From AWTP1-13 sp050248715 (GTDB taxonomy: Bacteria > Pseudomonadota > Alphaproteobacteria > Rhizobiales > Hyphomicrobiaceae), in assembly GCA_050248715.1 (NCBI GenBank), contig JBFWRV010000025.1, positions 1-64,000 of the forward strand: a DNA stretch of 64,000 nucleotides, in the 5' to 3' direction. Both the position numbers and the translations under genes were made by a program. This document shows, one piece after another, positions 25,231 through 34,338 of the stretch. Position 1 is the first letter of the stretch, and every line of letters starts with the position of its first letter. Under the pieces are notes generated by a model. That model made no database searches. It saw only the letters and a list, made by a program, of their open reading frames with translations, and was not told the origin of the DNA.

Positions 25231-27372
25231 ATGCCTGATCTTGGCGCCTTGCTTTGGCCGCGCACGGTTGCGCTCATCGGCGCGTCGGCAGATGCGGAGA
25301 GCCTGCGCGGTCGGATCTTCAACGTCATGCGGGGCCACGCGTTTGCCGGCACGCTCTATCCCGTGAGCCGCAGCAGCGCCGAGGTGCTGGGCGTCAAGGC
25401 CTACCCCTCCGTTGCCGACCTGCCGCAACCGGCCGATCTCGCCGTCATCATCATCCCCGCGGAGCACGTGCCGGCGGAGCTGGAGCGCTGCGGCAAGGCG
25501 GGCGTGCGCTCGGCGGTGATCCTGAGCTCGGGGTTCGCGGAGGCCTCGGGCGACTCAGGGACGAGCCTGCAGGCCGAGATCCGTGCCGTGGCCAGGCGCT
25601 ACGATATGGCCGTGTCAGGCCCGAACTCGGAGGGCTTCGCCAACATCGCCGCCAACCTGTGCCCGACCTTCAGCCCGGCCATGGAGGCGAGCGAGCGTCC
25701 GCTGGTGCCGGCAGGCCGCCCGCGCCGGCAGATGGCGGTGGCGGCGCAGAGCGGCGGTATGGGCTTTGCCTTCTTCGACCACGGCCGCGCCAAGGAGCTG
25801 TCGTTCCGCTACATCGTAACGACCGGCAACGAGGCATGCCTCGAGGCGCTCGACTTCGCCGAGTTCATCATCGACGAGGGCAAGACCGATGCGCTGCTTC
25901 TGCTGCTCGAGGACGTCAAGACGCCCGAGACGTTCCGGCGCGTTGCCGAGAAGGCGCTGAAGGCCGGCACGCCTCTCATCGTCAACAAGATCGGCCAGTC
26001 GGATGCGGGCGTGCGCGCGGCAGCCTCCCATACGGCCGCGCTCGCCGGCGCCTACCGCGCCTACCAGGCGATGTTTGCGCGCTACGGCATCATCGAGGGC
26101 GGCGATATCTCGGAGATGGTCGACATGGCCGCCGGCTTCCTGGCCTGGCGCGACAGGCTGCCGCTGGGGCGGCGGGTCGGCATCTGCACGGCCTCGGGTG
26201 GCGGCGGGGGCTGGATGGCGGACGCCTGCACGGCCGCGGGGCTGGAGGTTCCCGTGCTCGATGACGCAACACGCCGCCGCATCGACGAGCATCTGCCGTC
26301 CTATGGCACCTCGCAGAACCCCGTCGATGCCACGGCGCAGGCCGTCTCCAGGATCGGCTATGCGGGCCTCGCCCGGCTGATGCTCCCTTCGCCCGAGATC
26401 GACGGCATCGTCGTGGTCATGACGGGACGCAACGCACACAACCTGGAGCGCCAGAAGGAAGCCCTGTCCAGCCTCGCCGAGACCGCGGAGAAGCCAATCC
26501 TGATGTGGAGCTACACGCTACCGGCGCAGCGCTCGGTGCAGATCGTCGGCGAGGCCGGCTACCCCCTCTATACCGACATCGGTAATTGCGCGCGCACCAT
26601 GCGGGCGATGGCGGACCACCGCGCCGTGCGCGAGCGCTTCCTGCGTCCAATCGAGGTCACGAGCCGATACGCCGCGGACAAGGAGACGGCGCAGCGGCTC
26701 CTGGCGGTGGCCGGGCCGGCGCTCAGCGAGTGGGAGGCGCGGCCCATCCTCGCCGCCTACGGCATCGGCACGAATTCGGCCGGCACGCTGGCGACCTCGG
26801 CGGCGTCGGCAAGTGCGGCGGCCGAGGCCATCGGCGGCCCTGTTGCGCTCAAGGTGCAGTCGCCCGACATCCTGCACAAGACGGAAGCCCAGGCCGTGAC
26901 GCTGAACGTGCCACCCCGGGACGTCGCCGCCGGCTACGAGCGCGTGCTGGCCAATGCACGCCGACATGTGCCCGGCGCGCGCATCCCGGGCGTGCTGGTG
27001 CAGCCGATGGCGCCCTCCGGGCGCGAGGTGATCCTCGGCATCAAACGCGACGCCACGTTCGGCCCGTTGCTGATGGTGGGGCTCGGCGGCGTCGCGGTGG
27101 AGGTGCTGAAGGACGTGGCCCTGGCGCCGGTGCCGCTGAGCACCGCCGAAGCAGGCGCGCTTGTTGCGCAACTCAAGGGCGCGGCCTTGCTCGAGGCGCA
27201 TCGCGGCGCGCCACCGGCCGATGTCGATGCCCTGGTCGAGCTGATGGTCCGGCTTGGCCGCTTCGCCGCCGACCATGCCGAGACGGTCGCCGAGATCGAT
27301 CTCAACCCTGTGCTGGTGCACGCGAAGGGCAAGGGCGTGTCGGTCGTGGATGCCTTGATCTTGAAGGGGTAG
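25231..27372 (+). CDS. NDP-forming acyl-CoA synthetase (fused alpha-beta, acetate-CoA ligase family)
   Basis: About 713 residues. N-terminal CoA-binding Rossmann domain (RTVALIGAS), two succinyl-CoA-synthetase-like flavodoxin domains with the phospho-histidine at residue 267 in ASHTAALAG, and a C-terminal ATP-grasp domain (VALKVQSPDILHKTEA, GREVILGIKRD, EIDLNPVLV). It makes or uses acyl-CoA through a phosphoenzyme with ADP as product. The single-chain order matches the fused ACD type. ATG 25231 fits the family N-terminus; ATG 25192 is an alternative, and neither has a strong ribosome site. The substrate acid is unknown. Confidence 0.9.
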   Translation: MPDLGALLWPRTVALIGASADAESLRGRIFNVMRGHAFAGTLYPVSRSSAEVLGVKAYPSVADLPQPADLAVIIIPAEHVPAELERCGKAGVRSAVILSSGFAEASGDSGTSLQAEIRAVARRYDMAVSGPNSEGFANIAANLCPTFSPAMEASERPLVPAGRPRRQMAVAAQSGGMGFAFFDHGRAKELSFRYIVTTGNEACLEALDFAEFIIDEGKTDALLLLLEDVKTPETFRRVAEKALKAGTPLIVNKIGQSDAGVRAAASHTAALAGAYRAYQAMFARYGIIEGGDISEMVDMAAGFLAWRDRLPLGRRVGICTASGGGGGWMADACTAAGLEVPVLDDATRRRIDEHLPSYGTSQNPVDATAQAVSRIGYAGLARLMLPSPEIDGIVVVMTGRNAHNLERQKEALSSLAETAEKPILMWSYTLPAQRSVQIVGEAGYPLYTDIGNCARTMRAMADHRAVRERFLRPIEVTSRYAADKETAQRLLAVAGPALSEWEARPILAAYGIGTNSAGTLATSAASASAAAEAIGGPVALKVQSPDILHKTEAQAVTLNVPPRDVAAGYERVLANARRHVPGARIPGVLVQPMAPSGREVILGIKRDATFGPLLMVGLGGVAVEVLKDVALAPVPLSTAEAGALVAQLKGAALLEAHRGAPPADVDALVELMVRLGRFAADHAETVAEIDLNPVLVHAKGKGVSVVDALILKG

Positions 27373-27491
27373 GGCCCGCAGTCGACCTGCGGTCATCGCG
27401 GCGGTTGTCTCCGGAAACTGAATTTGCCATCGCGCCAAGCGCCGGCGATCTCGGATGGGTGGATCGCAGTCACACACCGGCAGGAATCCGG

Positions 27492-27500
27492 TTATCCACA
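27492..27500 (+). promoter_or_regulatory. single perfect DnaA-box sequence
   Basis: TTATCCACA, the high-affinity DnaA consensus, lies 80 bases before the serine protease start. No second box or AT-rich unwinding element is near, so it is not an origin. DnaA-dependent transcription is possible, and so is chance. Confidence 0.3.
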
Positions 27501-27579
27501 ATTAAGTGCCCCTCGGGACGCTTGCAGCCCGAATCACTTTCGACCCTGCACGAAGTGGGGGAAGTCCGAGGGTCGGTGA

Positions 27580-28404
27580 ATGAGCTTACGGCAACCGGTT
27601 GTGGCGCTCGTGCTGTTGTGTCTTGGCGGATGTGCGGCGGCGGAGCGTACGGTGTCCGCCTTTTTCCCAGATCGATTTCCGGGGTTGCCGATGCTGGCGC
27701 TGGAGCCGGCGCAGCCGGATCCGACGACCGAGCGCGCCCCTTCTGCCCGACCCAAGGTGGTCAAGCCGCCGAGGCCCGAGCCGGTTCTCGCGCGGGCGGC
27801 CGCGCCGGTGCTGCCGGCCTGGAGCATCCCGGCACCCAAGCCCCAGCGCATGCTGCAGTACGGACTGTCGCCAAGCGAGCTGTTCAAGGCGCTGAACCCG
27901 TCCGTCTACACGGTCGCGGTGGTCGGGCAGGCGGCTCGCTCCCAGGGTTCCGCCGTCGCCATATCGGCAAGGGAAGCCGTGACGAACTGCCATGTCGTTT
28001 CGCCCGGCGGGGCGATCACGCTGCTCAACGGTGCGGTGTCCCTCAGGGCCGAAGTGGTGGGCGCGGATCTTGCGACGGATCGCTGCTACCTGAGGGCACT
28101 GGATGGCGAGTTGCAGCCGGTCCCGGGCTTCCGCGACTACTCCGGCCTGGTGGTCGGCGAGACCGTCTACACGATCGGGTCGCCCAAGGGGCTCGTCAAC
28201 ACGCTGGGCTCGGGTCTCCTGTCGGGGCTCAGGATCTCGGAGGACAAGATCGCCTACATCCAGATCACCGCGCCCGTGTCGGCCGGCTCGTCGGGTGGCG
28301 GACTGTTCGATGATCGCGGCAACCTGATCGGCATCACGACCTTCACGATCAAGGACTCGCAGAACCTGAACTTCGCCATCGCGGCCTCACAGTTCTGGGA
28401 GTGA
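27580..28404 (+). CDS. trypsin-like serine protease lipoprotein
   Basis: A 274-residue protein. A lipobox LGGC puts the lipidated Cys at residue 18, followed by a proline-rich linker (about 42-90) and a trypsin-like (HtrA-type) protease domain without PDZ. The catalytic triad is visible: His138 in NCHVV, Asp167 in LATDRCYLR, Ser238 in AGSSGGGLF. The oxyanion motif is GSSGG rather than the usual GNSGG. It would be anchored in the inner or outer membrane facing the periplasm. It stands alone between metabolic genes; the region before it contains one DnaA box but no clear promoter. The substrate is unknown. Confidence 0.82.
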   Translation: MSLRQPVVALVLLCLGGCAAAERTVSAFFPDRFPGLPMLALEPAQPDPTTERAPSARPKVVKPPRPEPVLARAAAPVLPAWSIPAPKPQRMLQYGLSPSELFKALNPSVYTVAVVGQAARSQGSAVAISAREAVTNCHVVSPGGAITLLNGAVSLRAEVVGADLATDRCYLRALDGELQPVPGFRDYSGLVVGETVYTIGSPKGLVNTLGSGLLSGLRISEDKIAYIQITAPVSAGSSGGGLFDDRGNLIGITTFTIKDSQNLNFAIAASQFWE

Positions 28405-28644
28405 CCGGTCGACGGACAGACCGACAACCCGGTAGGTCTTGATGAGGCGGCGATCATCCTCCGGGAAGGAAGAGATTTCGGGCGATTCGAACAAGACAAT
28501 GCTTGCCAAGATGTGCTGTGGGGTTTGAGAGCTCGATCGATTGCTGAAGAATCATCCGCCTTCCGAATCCAACTGCTGGGTCGGGGAGGTGGGCACGCAT
28601 TCTGCTGAGCTCCCTCTTCGCCTTGTCAAGGTCATGCCGGCGCA

Positions 28645-30264
28645 TCATCCCAGGCCGTCGAGAGCCAGCACCTCCTCGCGCAGCTCGCGCTTCATGACCT
28701 TGCCATTGGCGTTGCGGGGCAGGGGATCGCGGCGGAAGCTGAAGGTGTCGGGCACTTTGTAGTCGGCGAGCGACGCGGCGCAGTGCTGCGCCAGGTCCGC
28801 GCCCGTGATGCCGTTGCGCCTGAGGCTCACAACGGCGTGCGCTCGTTCACCCAGAACGGGGCAGGGTTTCGCCACCACGGCGGCCTCGACCACGTCGGCG
28901 TGGGCCATCAGCACGTTCTCGACCTCGATGGTGTAGATCTTGTAGCCGCCGCGGTTGATCATGTCCTTCTTGCGGTCGAACACGCGCACGAAGCCGTCCG
29001 CGTCGACCGAACCGATGTCGCCGGAGCGCCAGTAGCCCGCGATGAAGCTCTCGGTGGTGGCCTGCGGGTTGTTCCAGTAGCCGCTGACGACCATGGGACC
29101 CCTGAGCCACAGCTCGCCCTCCGCGCCGTGCGGCACCTCGCGTCCCGCTTCGTCCATCGCCAGCACCTCGCCGCACGGCACCGCGATGCCGACGCTGTCG
29201 AGGCGTCGGGCGGTCTCGGAGGGTGGCATCATCGTCGCGGGCGACGTGGTCTCGGTCGCGCCGTAGGCGTTCATCAGGCGCAGGCCGGGAAGCCTTTGCG
29301 CCAGGCGCTCGATGGTGGCGGTCGGCATGGGCGCACCGCCGAACACACCGAGCCGCCAGGCGGAGAGGTCGGCCGTGGCAAAGCGCGGCTCGAGCAGGCA
29401 GAGATTGTACATGGCCGGCACGAGCAGGGCATGCGTGGCTCTCTCGCGCTCGGACAGCTCGAGATAGGCCGCAGCCTTGAACGACGGCATGACGATGAGG
29501 GTGCCGGCGGCGCACACCATGGCCGCGATCAGGGCGATCACGCCGGTGACGTGGCTCATCGGCACGGCGACGATGGCACGGTCGCGAGGGCTCAGGCCCA
29601 TGCAGTGCTTGTAGTGCAGGGCGGAGTGGCAGATGCCGAGATGCGTCAGCATTGCCCCTTTGGGCCGTCCGGTGGTGCCGGAGGTGTAGAGGATGACGGC
29701 GGTATCCTCCTCGCCCACCGGGGCGGTGCCGGCGGCAGAGGGGCCGAATGCGAGCAAGCCGTCGAGCCCCCCGCGGGCTGCCCCCGGTTGCACGGCGATC
29801 CGGTGCGCGAGCGCCGGCACGGCGTGTTGCGGCGGCAGACGGTCGGCGAGGTCGGCGTCGTGCACGAGCACCTTGGCCCCGCAATGCTCCAGCATGTAGG
29901 CGAGACCCGGCGTCTGCTCGCGGATGCTGATCGGCACGGCAATGGCGCCAAGCCGGAGCGCGGCGAACAGCACGACGGGAAACGCGACATCGTTGCCGAG
30001 CAGGAGGGCCACGCGGTCGCCCCGGCCGACGCCCAGCGCATCGAGACCGCCGGCGCATTGCGATACGAGGTCGGCGAAGCCGGCATATGTAAGGCGCGCG
30101 TTTCCGCTGACGATCGCCTCGCCGTCGGGATTGGAGGCCAGCGCCTGCTCGAGCAGCGCGTAGGCCGACCGCGGCCGGTCGATAAAGCAGCGCACGACCC
30201 GCCCGTCGAAATGCGCCTCCGAGCGCATCGGCGGCACCGAACCGAGCCAAATGGAAGGCTGCAT
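28645..30264 (-). CDS. AMP-forming acyl-CoA synthetase
   Basis: A 539-residue ANL-superfamily enzyme that activates a carboxylic acid with ATP and CoA. Motifs: the P-loop ILYTSGTTGRPKG, NAYGATETTSP (A5), YWRSGDIGSVD (A7), the hinge DRKKDMINRGGYKIY and the C-terminal catalytic lysine in NANGKVMKRE. It is divergent from the Liv-type ABC transporter operon, with 134 bases between the starts, so a shared promoter region and common substrate are likely. Substrate preference cannot be read; the closest look is to medium-chain or aryl-acid ligases. The 240 bases between its stop and the protease gene hold no supported gene. Confidence 0.92.
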   Translation of the reverse strand: MQPSIWLGSVPPMRSEAHFDGRVVRCFIDRPRSAYALLEQALASNPDGEAIVSGNARLTYAGFADLVSQCAGGLDALGVGRGDRVALLLGNDVAFPVVLFAALRLGAIAVPISIREQTPGLAYMLEHCGAKVLVHDADLADRLPPQHAVPALAHRIAVQPGAARGGLDGLLAFGPSAAGTAPVGEEDTAVILYTSGTTGRPKGAMLTHLGICHSALHYKHCMGLSPRDRAIVAVPMSHVTGVIALIAAMVCAAGTLIVMPSFKAAAYLELSERERATHALLVPAMYNLCLLEPRFATADLSAWRLGVFGGAPMPTATIERLAQRLPGLRLMNAYGATETTSPATMMPPSETARRLDSVGIAVPCGEVLAMDEAGREVPHGAEGELWLRGPMVVSGYWNNPQATTESFIAGYWRSGDIGSVDADGFVRVFDRKKDMINRGGYKIYTIEVENVLMAHADVVEAAVVAKPCPVLGERAHAVVSLRRNGITGADLAQHCAASLADYKVPDTFSFRRDPLPRNANGKVMKRELREEVLALDGLG

Positions 30265-30398
30265 TGGGCTCCTTTCGCGCGCCCGCCCTGCGGTCGTTAG
30301 GCACTCGGCGCGGTCGCCTCCGAATGGTCGATTGACTTCTTTTCACGCCTCATCGAGACTTGAACCAACAATACAACACCACTGTCGGGAGGAAATGA

Positions 30399-31610
30399 AT
30401 GATCGACTACATGCCTGTTGCTGCGCGCAGGCTGGGGGCAATGGCTGCCCTCGGGGCGCTTTTGATCGGCGGCCCTGCCGCGGCTCAGAACACCATCAAA
30501 GTCGGCGTGCCCATGCCGCTCTCCGGGCCTGCCGCCCTCTACGGCGAGCCCGCGGTCAAGGGCGCGCGCATGTTCGTCGACGAGATCAACGCGGCGGGCG
30601 GCGTGCTCGGCAAGAAGATCGAACTCGTCGTGCGTGACAGCAAGGCTTCGGCCGACGAGGCGGTGCGCGTCTCGCGCGAGATGATCCTCAAGGAGGAGGT
30701 GCAGTTTCTGGTGGGCACGCTGACGTCGGCGGAAGGCCCGGCGGTGTCCACGATCGCCAAGGAGAACAAGATCGTCTTAATTGCGCCGATCCCCAAGACC
30801 GACCAGCTGACCGCGCCTAAGAACCTGCATCCGTACGTGTTCCGCACCGCGGCCAACACGACCATGGAGGGGCGCTCGGCGGCCGAGATCGTCGCAAGCT
30901 GGAAGAACGTCAAGAAGGTCGCGACCATCGCGCATGACTATGCCTACGGGCAGGACGTGGCCAAGGCGTTCGTCGACCACGTCAAGAAGCTGCGTCCGGA
31001 CATCGAGGTGGTGGACCAGCAGTGGCCCAAGCTCGGCGAGGCCGACTACACGCCCTTCATCAACGCGCAGATGGCCAAGAAGCCCGAAGCCGTGTTCTCG
31101 GCGATGTGGGGCGGCCACTTCGTCACCTGGGCGAAGCAGGCCAAGCCGCTCGGCTTCTTCGAGCTGGTGCAGAACCGCGTCGTCAACGGCGGCGAGGCGG
31201 GCTCCGTGGAGGCCACGCGCGCGCTCGGACCCGACTATCCGTTCGGCATCTATGGCAACAGCTACGACATCGCCGACTACGCCGGACAGCCCGATGCGCA
31301 CAAGAAGTATATCGATCGCGTCAAGGCCTACACGAAGGAGGATCCTCCTTCGACGTGGCCGCTGACGGTGTATGTGGCCATGCAGTTCCTGGTCGAGGGC
31401 ATCAAGAAGGCCAACTCGGTCGACAGCGACAAGGTCGCCAAGGCATTGCTCGACCTGACGATCGACACACCGTTCGGCAAGCAGACGCTGCGCGCCAAGG
31501 ACCATCAGGCCGATCGCGGCCAGTTCTACGGCAAGATGGTGAAGGGCCCGGCCGGCAACGCCATCATGACGGACGTGAAGTACGTCGATCCCAAGCCGTT
31601 CATGGATTGA
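30399..31610 (+). CDS. Liv-type ABC transporter substrate-binding protein
   Basis: A 403-residue periplasmic binding protein of the leucine/amide family. The signal peptide (LGALLIGGPAAA-Q, cleavage about residue 29) is followed by IKVGVPMPLSGPAALYGEP and a two-lobe fold (GTLTSAEGPAVSTIA). GGGAGGAAATGA precedes the ATG. Such proteins bind branched amino acids, amides, urea or aromatic acids. The divergent acyl-CoA synthetase suggests a carboxylic acid. It is the first gene of a seven-gene operon that ends with the SMP-30 lactonase. Confidence 0.92.
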   Translation: MIDYMPVAARRLGAMAALGALLIGGPAAAQNTIKVGVPMPLSGPAALYGEPAVKGARMFVDEINAAGGVLGKKIELVVRDSKASADEAVRVSREMILKEEVQFLVGTLTSAEGPAVSTIAKENKIVLIAPIPKTDQLTAPKNLHPYVFRTAANTTMEGRSAAEIVASWKNVKKVATIAHDYAYGQDVAKAFVDHVKKLRPDIEVVDQQWPKLGEADYTPFINAQMAKKPEAVFSAMWGGHFVTWAKQAKPLGFFELVQNRVVNGGEAGSVEATRALGPDYPFGIYGNSYDIADYAGQPDAHKKYIDRVKAYTKEDPPSTWPLTVYVAMQFLVEGIKKANSVDSDKVAKALLDLTIDTPFGKQTLRAKDHQADRGQFYGKMVKGPAGNAIMTDVKYVDPKPFMD

Positions 31611-31630
31611 CGCTCTCGCTTCGAACTGAG

Positions 31631-31656
31631 GCGCCGCCCCGGATCGTGGGCGGCGC
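31631..31656 (+). terminator. strong hairpin between the binding-protein gene and livH (attenuator-like)
   Basis: Perfect 9-bp stem GCGCCGCCC/GGGCGGCGC with an 8-base loop, followed by TTCTGTCC but no T-run. It lies 20 bases after the binding-protein stop. Such intra-operon hairpins often protect the upstream message so that binding protein exceeds permease. Full termination is unlikely, since no new promoter is evident. Confidence 0.6.
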
Positions 31657-31730
31657 TTCTGTCCGCGCTCTTATCTCTTGGAGTACGCCTTTGACGTGCC
31701 GCACGGAGTCTGCGCTCGGGGGGGCGTGGC

Positions 31731-32624
31731 ATGAGTGAGTTGCTCGACCCGGTGTTTCTGCTGGGCCAGCTGCGTTCGGGCCTCACCACCGCAATGTTTC
31801 TTTTCCTCATCGCGTCGGGCCTGTCGCTCATCTTCGGCGTCTTGAAGATCATCAACTTCGCGCACGGCTCCCTCTACATGATCGGGGCCTATATCTCCTG
31901 GAACATGACGCTCATCCTCGGCAAAACCTCGCTCGGGTTCCTGGGCGCAGTCGCGGTAGCCTCGGTGAGCGTCGCCATTCTCGGCGGCCTCGTGGAGCGC
32001 TTTCTCCTGCGCTACATGTACAAGCGCGCGGAGCTCTACAAGCTCCTCTTCACCTACGCGCTCGTGCTGATCTTCTCGGATGCCTGCAAGTTCATCTGGG
32101 GCACGCAGCCGCACTCGGTGTCGCGGCCGCCGATCCTGTCGGGCAGCTTCGACCTGCTGGGCGTGCGCTTTCCTCACTACGACCTTTTCATCATCGTGCT
32201 GGGCCCGCTGATCGCGCTGGGCTTCTGGGTGCTGCTCAACCGCACGAGCTTCGGGCGCATCATTCGTGCGGCAGCGCTCGATCGCGAAATGGTGGGCGCG
32301 CTTGGCACCAACGTGTCGGGTCTCTACCTCGCCATGTTCGTGCTGGCATCGTTCCTCGCCGGGTTGTCGGGCGCGCTGGTCTCGCCGATCAAGAGCGTGG
32401 TGCCCGGCATGGACGTGGAGATCATCATCGAGGCCTTCATCGTCGTGGTCATCGGCGGGCTGGGCTCGCTGTGGGGCACGCTGCTCGGCTCCTTGATCTA
32501 TGGCCTCACCCTGGCGTTCGGCATCCTCATCTTCCCGCGCTTCTCCATCTTCGCGGCTTTCGTGATCATGGTCGTCGTGCTGATCGTGCGGCCGTGGGGC
32601 CTGATGGGGAGGCCGGTGAAGTGA
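31731..32624 (+). CDS. Liv-type ABC transporter permease (LivH family)
   Basis: A 297-residue permease with eight or so hydrophobic segments, the LivH opening GLSLIFGVLKIINFAHGSLYM and the coupling-loop region FGRIIRAAALDREMVGALG. It is the first membrane component of the transporter. The next permease starts at a GTG overlapping its stop by four bases, indicating translational coupling. Confidence 0.93.
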   Translation: MSELLDPVFLLGQLRSGLTTAMFLFLIASGLSLIFGVLKIINFAHGSLYMIGAYISWNMTLILGKTSLGFLGAVAVASVSVAILGGLVERFLLRYMYKRAELYKLLFTYALVLIFSDACKFIWGTQPHSVSRPPILSGSFDLLGVRFPHYDLFIIVLGPLIALGFWVLLNRTSFGRIIRAAALDREMVGALGTNVSGLYLAMFVLASFLAGLSGALVSPIKSVVPGMDVEIIIEAFIVVVIGGLGSLWGTLLGSLIYGLTLAFGILIFPRFSIFAAFVIMVVVLIVRPWGLMGRPVK

Positions 32625-33598
32625 GCCTGCCAAAGCGTATCCCTTGGACGCTGGTGCTGTTCCTGGTCGGGCTGTTCATTCCCGTGCTGGGGTCCCGCTA
32701 CTACACGTTCCTGGCGACCGACATCCTCATCTTCGCCATGTTCGCGACCAGCCTCAACCTGCTGCTGGGCGTGAGCGGTCTGGTGCCCTTCGGGCATGCC
32801 GCCTACTTCGGCATCGGCGCCTACGTGTGCGCGATCTTCATGAAGGACCTGAGCGTGCCGTTCCTGGCGGCGTGGCTCGCGGGCGGTCTCGGCGGGGCAC
32901 TCTTTGCCGCGATCTTCGGCTTCTTCTGCGTGCGGCTCACGTCCGTCTACTTCTCGATGCTGACGATGGCGTTTGCGCAGATCGTCTGGGCCATCTGCTT
33001 CAAATGGAACGACGTCACCGGCGGCGAGCAGGGCTACCCCAACGTGCCGATGCCGAGCATGGCGTGGCTCGAATGGATCCCCTGGGTCGGGGACCTGAGG
33101 ATCGACCACAAGTTCTACTATCTGACGCTGATCCTGGTCGCGCTGTCGATGGCTGCCATGCGCCGTATCGTGAACTCCCCGTTCGGGCGCATCCTGACGA
33201 CGGTGCGTGACAATGCCGAGCGTGCCACCTTCATCGGCATCGACGTGCGCCGCTACAGGCTGATCGTCTTCTCGCTGGCCGGCGGCTTCGCCGGGCTGGC
33301 AGGCGGCCTGTTCGGCATCTTCAACCGCGGCGTGTTCCCTGATTTCGCCTACTGGCCGAAATCTGCCGAGGTGCTGATCATGACCATCCTCGGCGGCATC
33401 CACCATTTCTGGGGCCCCTCGGTCGGCGCCGCCATCATCATCCTGCTCAACCAGTACATCGTTTCCTACACGGAGTTCTGGCCGTTCTTCCTGGGCACGA
33501 TCCTGCTCGTGCTGCTGTTCGTGTTTCCGGGCGGCGTGGCGGGCGCGTTCGCCATGCTGGTTCGCGGCGTGCGGTCCATTGTCGGAGGGCGCGGCTGA
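32621..33598 (+). CDS. Liv-type ABC transporter permease (LivM family)
   Basis: A 325-residue permease with the LivM signature LLLGVSGLVPFGHAAYFGIG and the coupling helix FGRILTTVRDNAERATFIGI. The start is GTG 32621, overlapping the stop of the LivH gene (GTGA); the frame open further upstream is inside that gene. Its TGA overlaps the ATG of the LivG gene by one base, so all four transporter genes after the binding protein are translationally coupled. Confidence 0.93.
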   Translation: MSLPKRIPWTLVLFLVGLFIPVLGSRYYTFLATDILIFAMFATSLNLLLGVSGLVPFGHAAYFGIGAYVCAIFMKDLSVPFLAAWLAGGLGGALFAAIFGFFCVRLTSVYFSMLTMAFAQIVWAICFKWNDVTGGEQGYPNVPMPSMAWLEWIPWVGDLRIDHKFYYLTLILVALSMAAMRRIVNSPFGRILTTVRDNAERATFIGIDVRRYRLIVFSLAGGFAGLAGGLFGIFNRGVFPDFAYWPKSAEVLIMTILGGIHHFWGPSVGAAIIILLNQYIVSYTEFWPFFLGTILLVLLFVFPGGVAGAFAMLVRGVRSIVGGRG

Positions 33599-34338
33599 TG
33601 CTCGAGTGCCGCAACCTGCGCAAGACCTTCTCCGGCTTCGTCGCCACCGACGACGTGAGCCTCAGCGCGGAAACGAAACGCACCACGGCCGTGATCGGCC
33701 CCAACGGGGCCGGCAAGTCGACGCTCTTCAACCTGATCACCGGACACCTGCAGCCCGACAGCGGCGAGGTGTTCCTCGAAGGCCGCGACATCACCGGGAT
33801 CGCCCCGCACAAGATCTGCGGGCTCGGCATCGCCCGTTCGTTCCAGCGCACCAACATCTTCGCCAAGCTGACCGTGTACGAGAACATCCAGGCGGCCTTC
33901 ATCGCCCACGGCGGCCGCGGCTACGACATGTGGGGCGTGTCCGAGCGCCTGTTCCGCGACGAAACCGAGCAGATGATCGAGCATCTGGCGCTGCAGGGCA
34001 TTGCCGGCACGATCGCCGGGGAGATCAGCCACGGCGCGCAGAAGCAGGTGGAACTCGGCATCGCGCTCGCGGGCAATCCGCGCATGCTGCTGCTGGACGA
34101 GCCGACCGCGGGCATGAGCGCGCAGGAGACGCACGAGAGCATCGCCCTGCTGGACCGCATCGCCAAGGAGCGGGGGCTGACGCTGCTCTTCACCGAGCAC
34201 GACATGGACGTCGTCTTCTCCATCGCGCACACCATCGCCGTTCTGCACCAGGGCCGAATCATCGCCGTCGGCGCTCCCGACGATGTCCGCCGCAACGAGG
34301 AGGTACGCCGCGTCTATCTCGGGGGAGGCAAGCATTGA
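33598..34338 (+). CDS. Liv-type ABC transporter ATP-binding protein (LivG family)
   Basis: A 246-residue ATPase. Walker A GPNGAGKST (residues 34-42), the signature region ISHGAQKQVELG, Walker B MLLLDEPTAG, and the LivG-type switch His in FTEHDMDVVF. The ISHGAQ signature in place of LSGGQ is normal for LivG. It pairs with the LivF-type ATPase encoded immediately downstream. Confidence 0.93.
   Translation: MLECRNLRKTFSGFVATDDVSLSAETKRTTAVIGPNGAGKSTLFNLITGHLQPDSGEVFLEGRDITGIAPHKICGLGIARSFQRTNIFAKLTVYENIQAAFIAHGGRGYDMWGVSERLFRDETEQMIEHLALQGIAGTIAGEISHGAQKQVELGIALAGNPRMLLLDEPTAGMSAQETHESIALLDRIAKERGLTLLFTEHDMDVVFSIAHTIAVLHQGRIIAVGAPDDVRRNEEVRRVYLGGGKH

Noticed and set aside
27492..27500. DnaA box as part of a replication origin
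   Set aside because: Only one box is present, with no AT-rich region, no dnaA, parA or hemE nearby, and no further boxes in the gap.
28454..28648. 64-codon minus-strand frame after the acyl-CoA synthetase
   Set aside because: It overlaps the end of the synthetase gene, has no recognised family or membrane or signal features, and its codon bias is not convincing.
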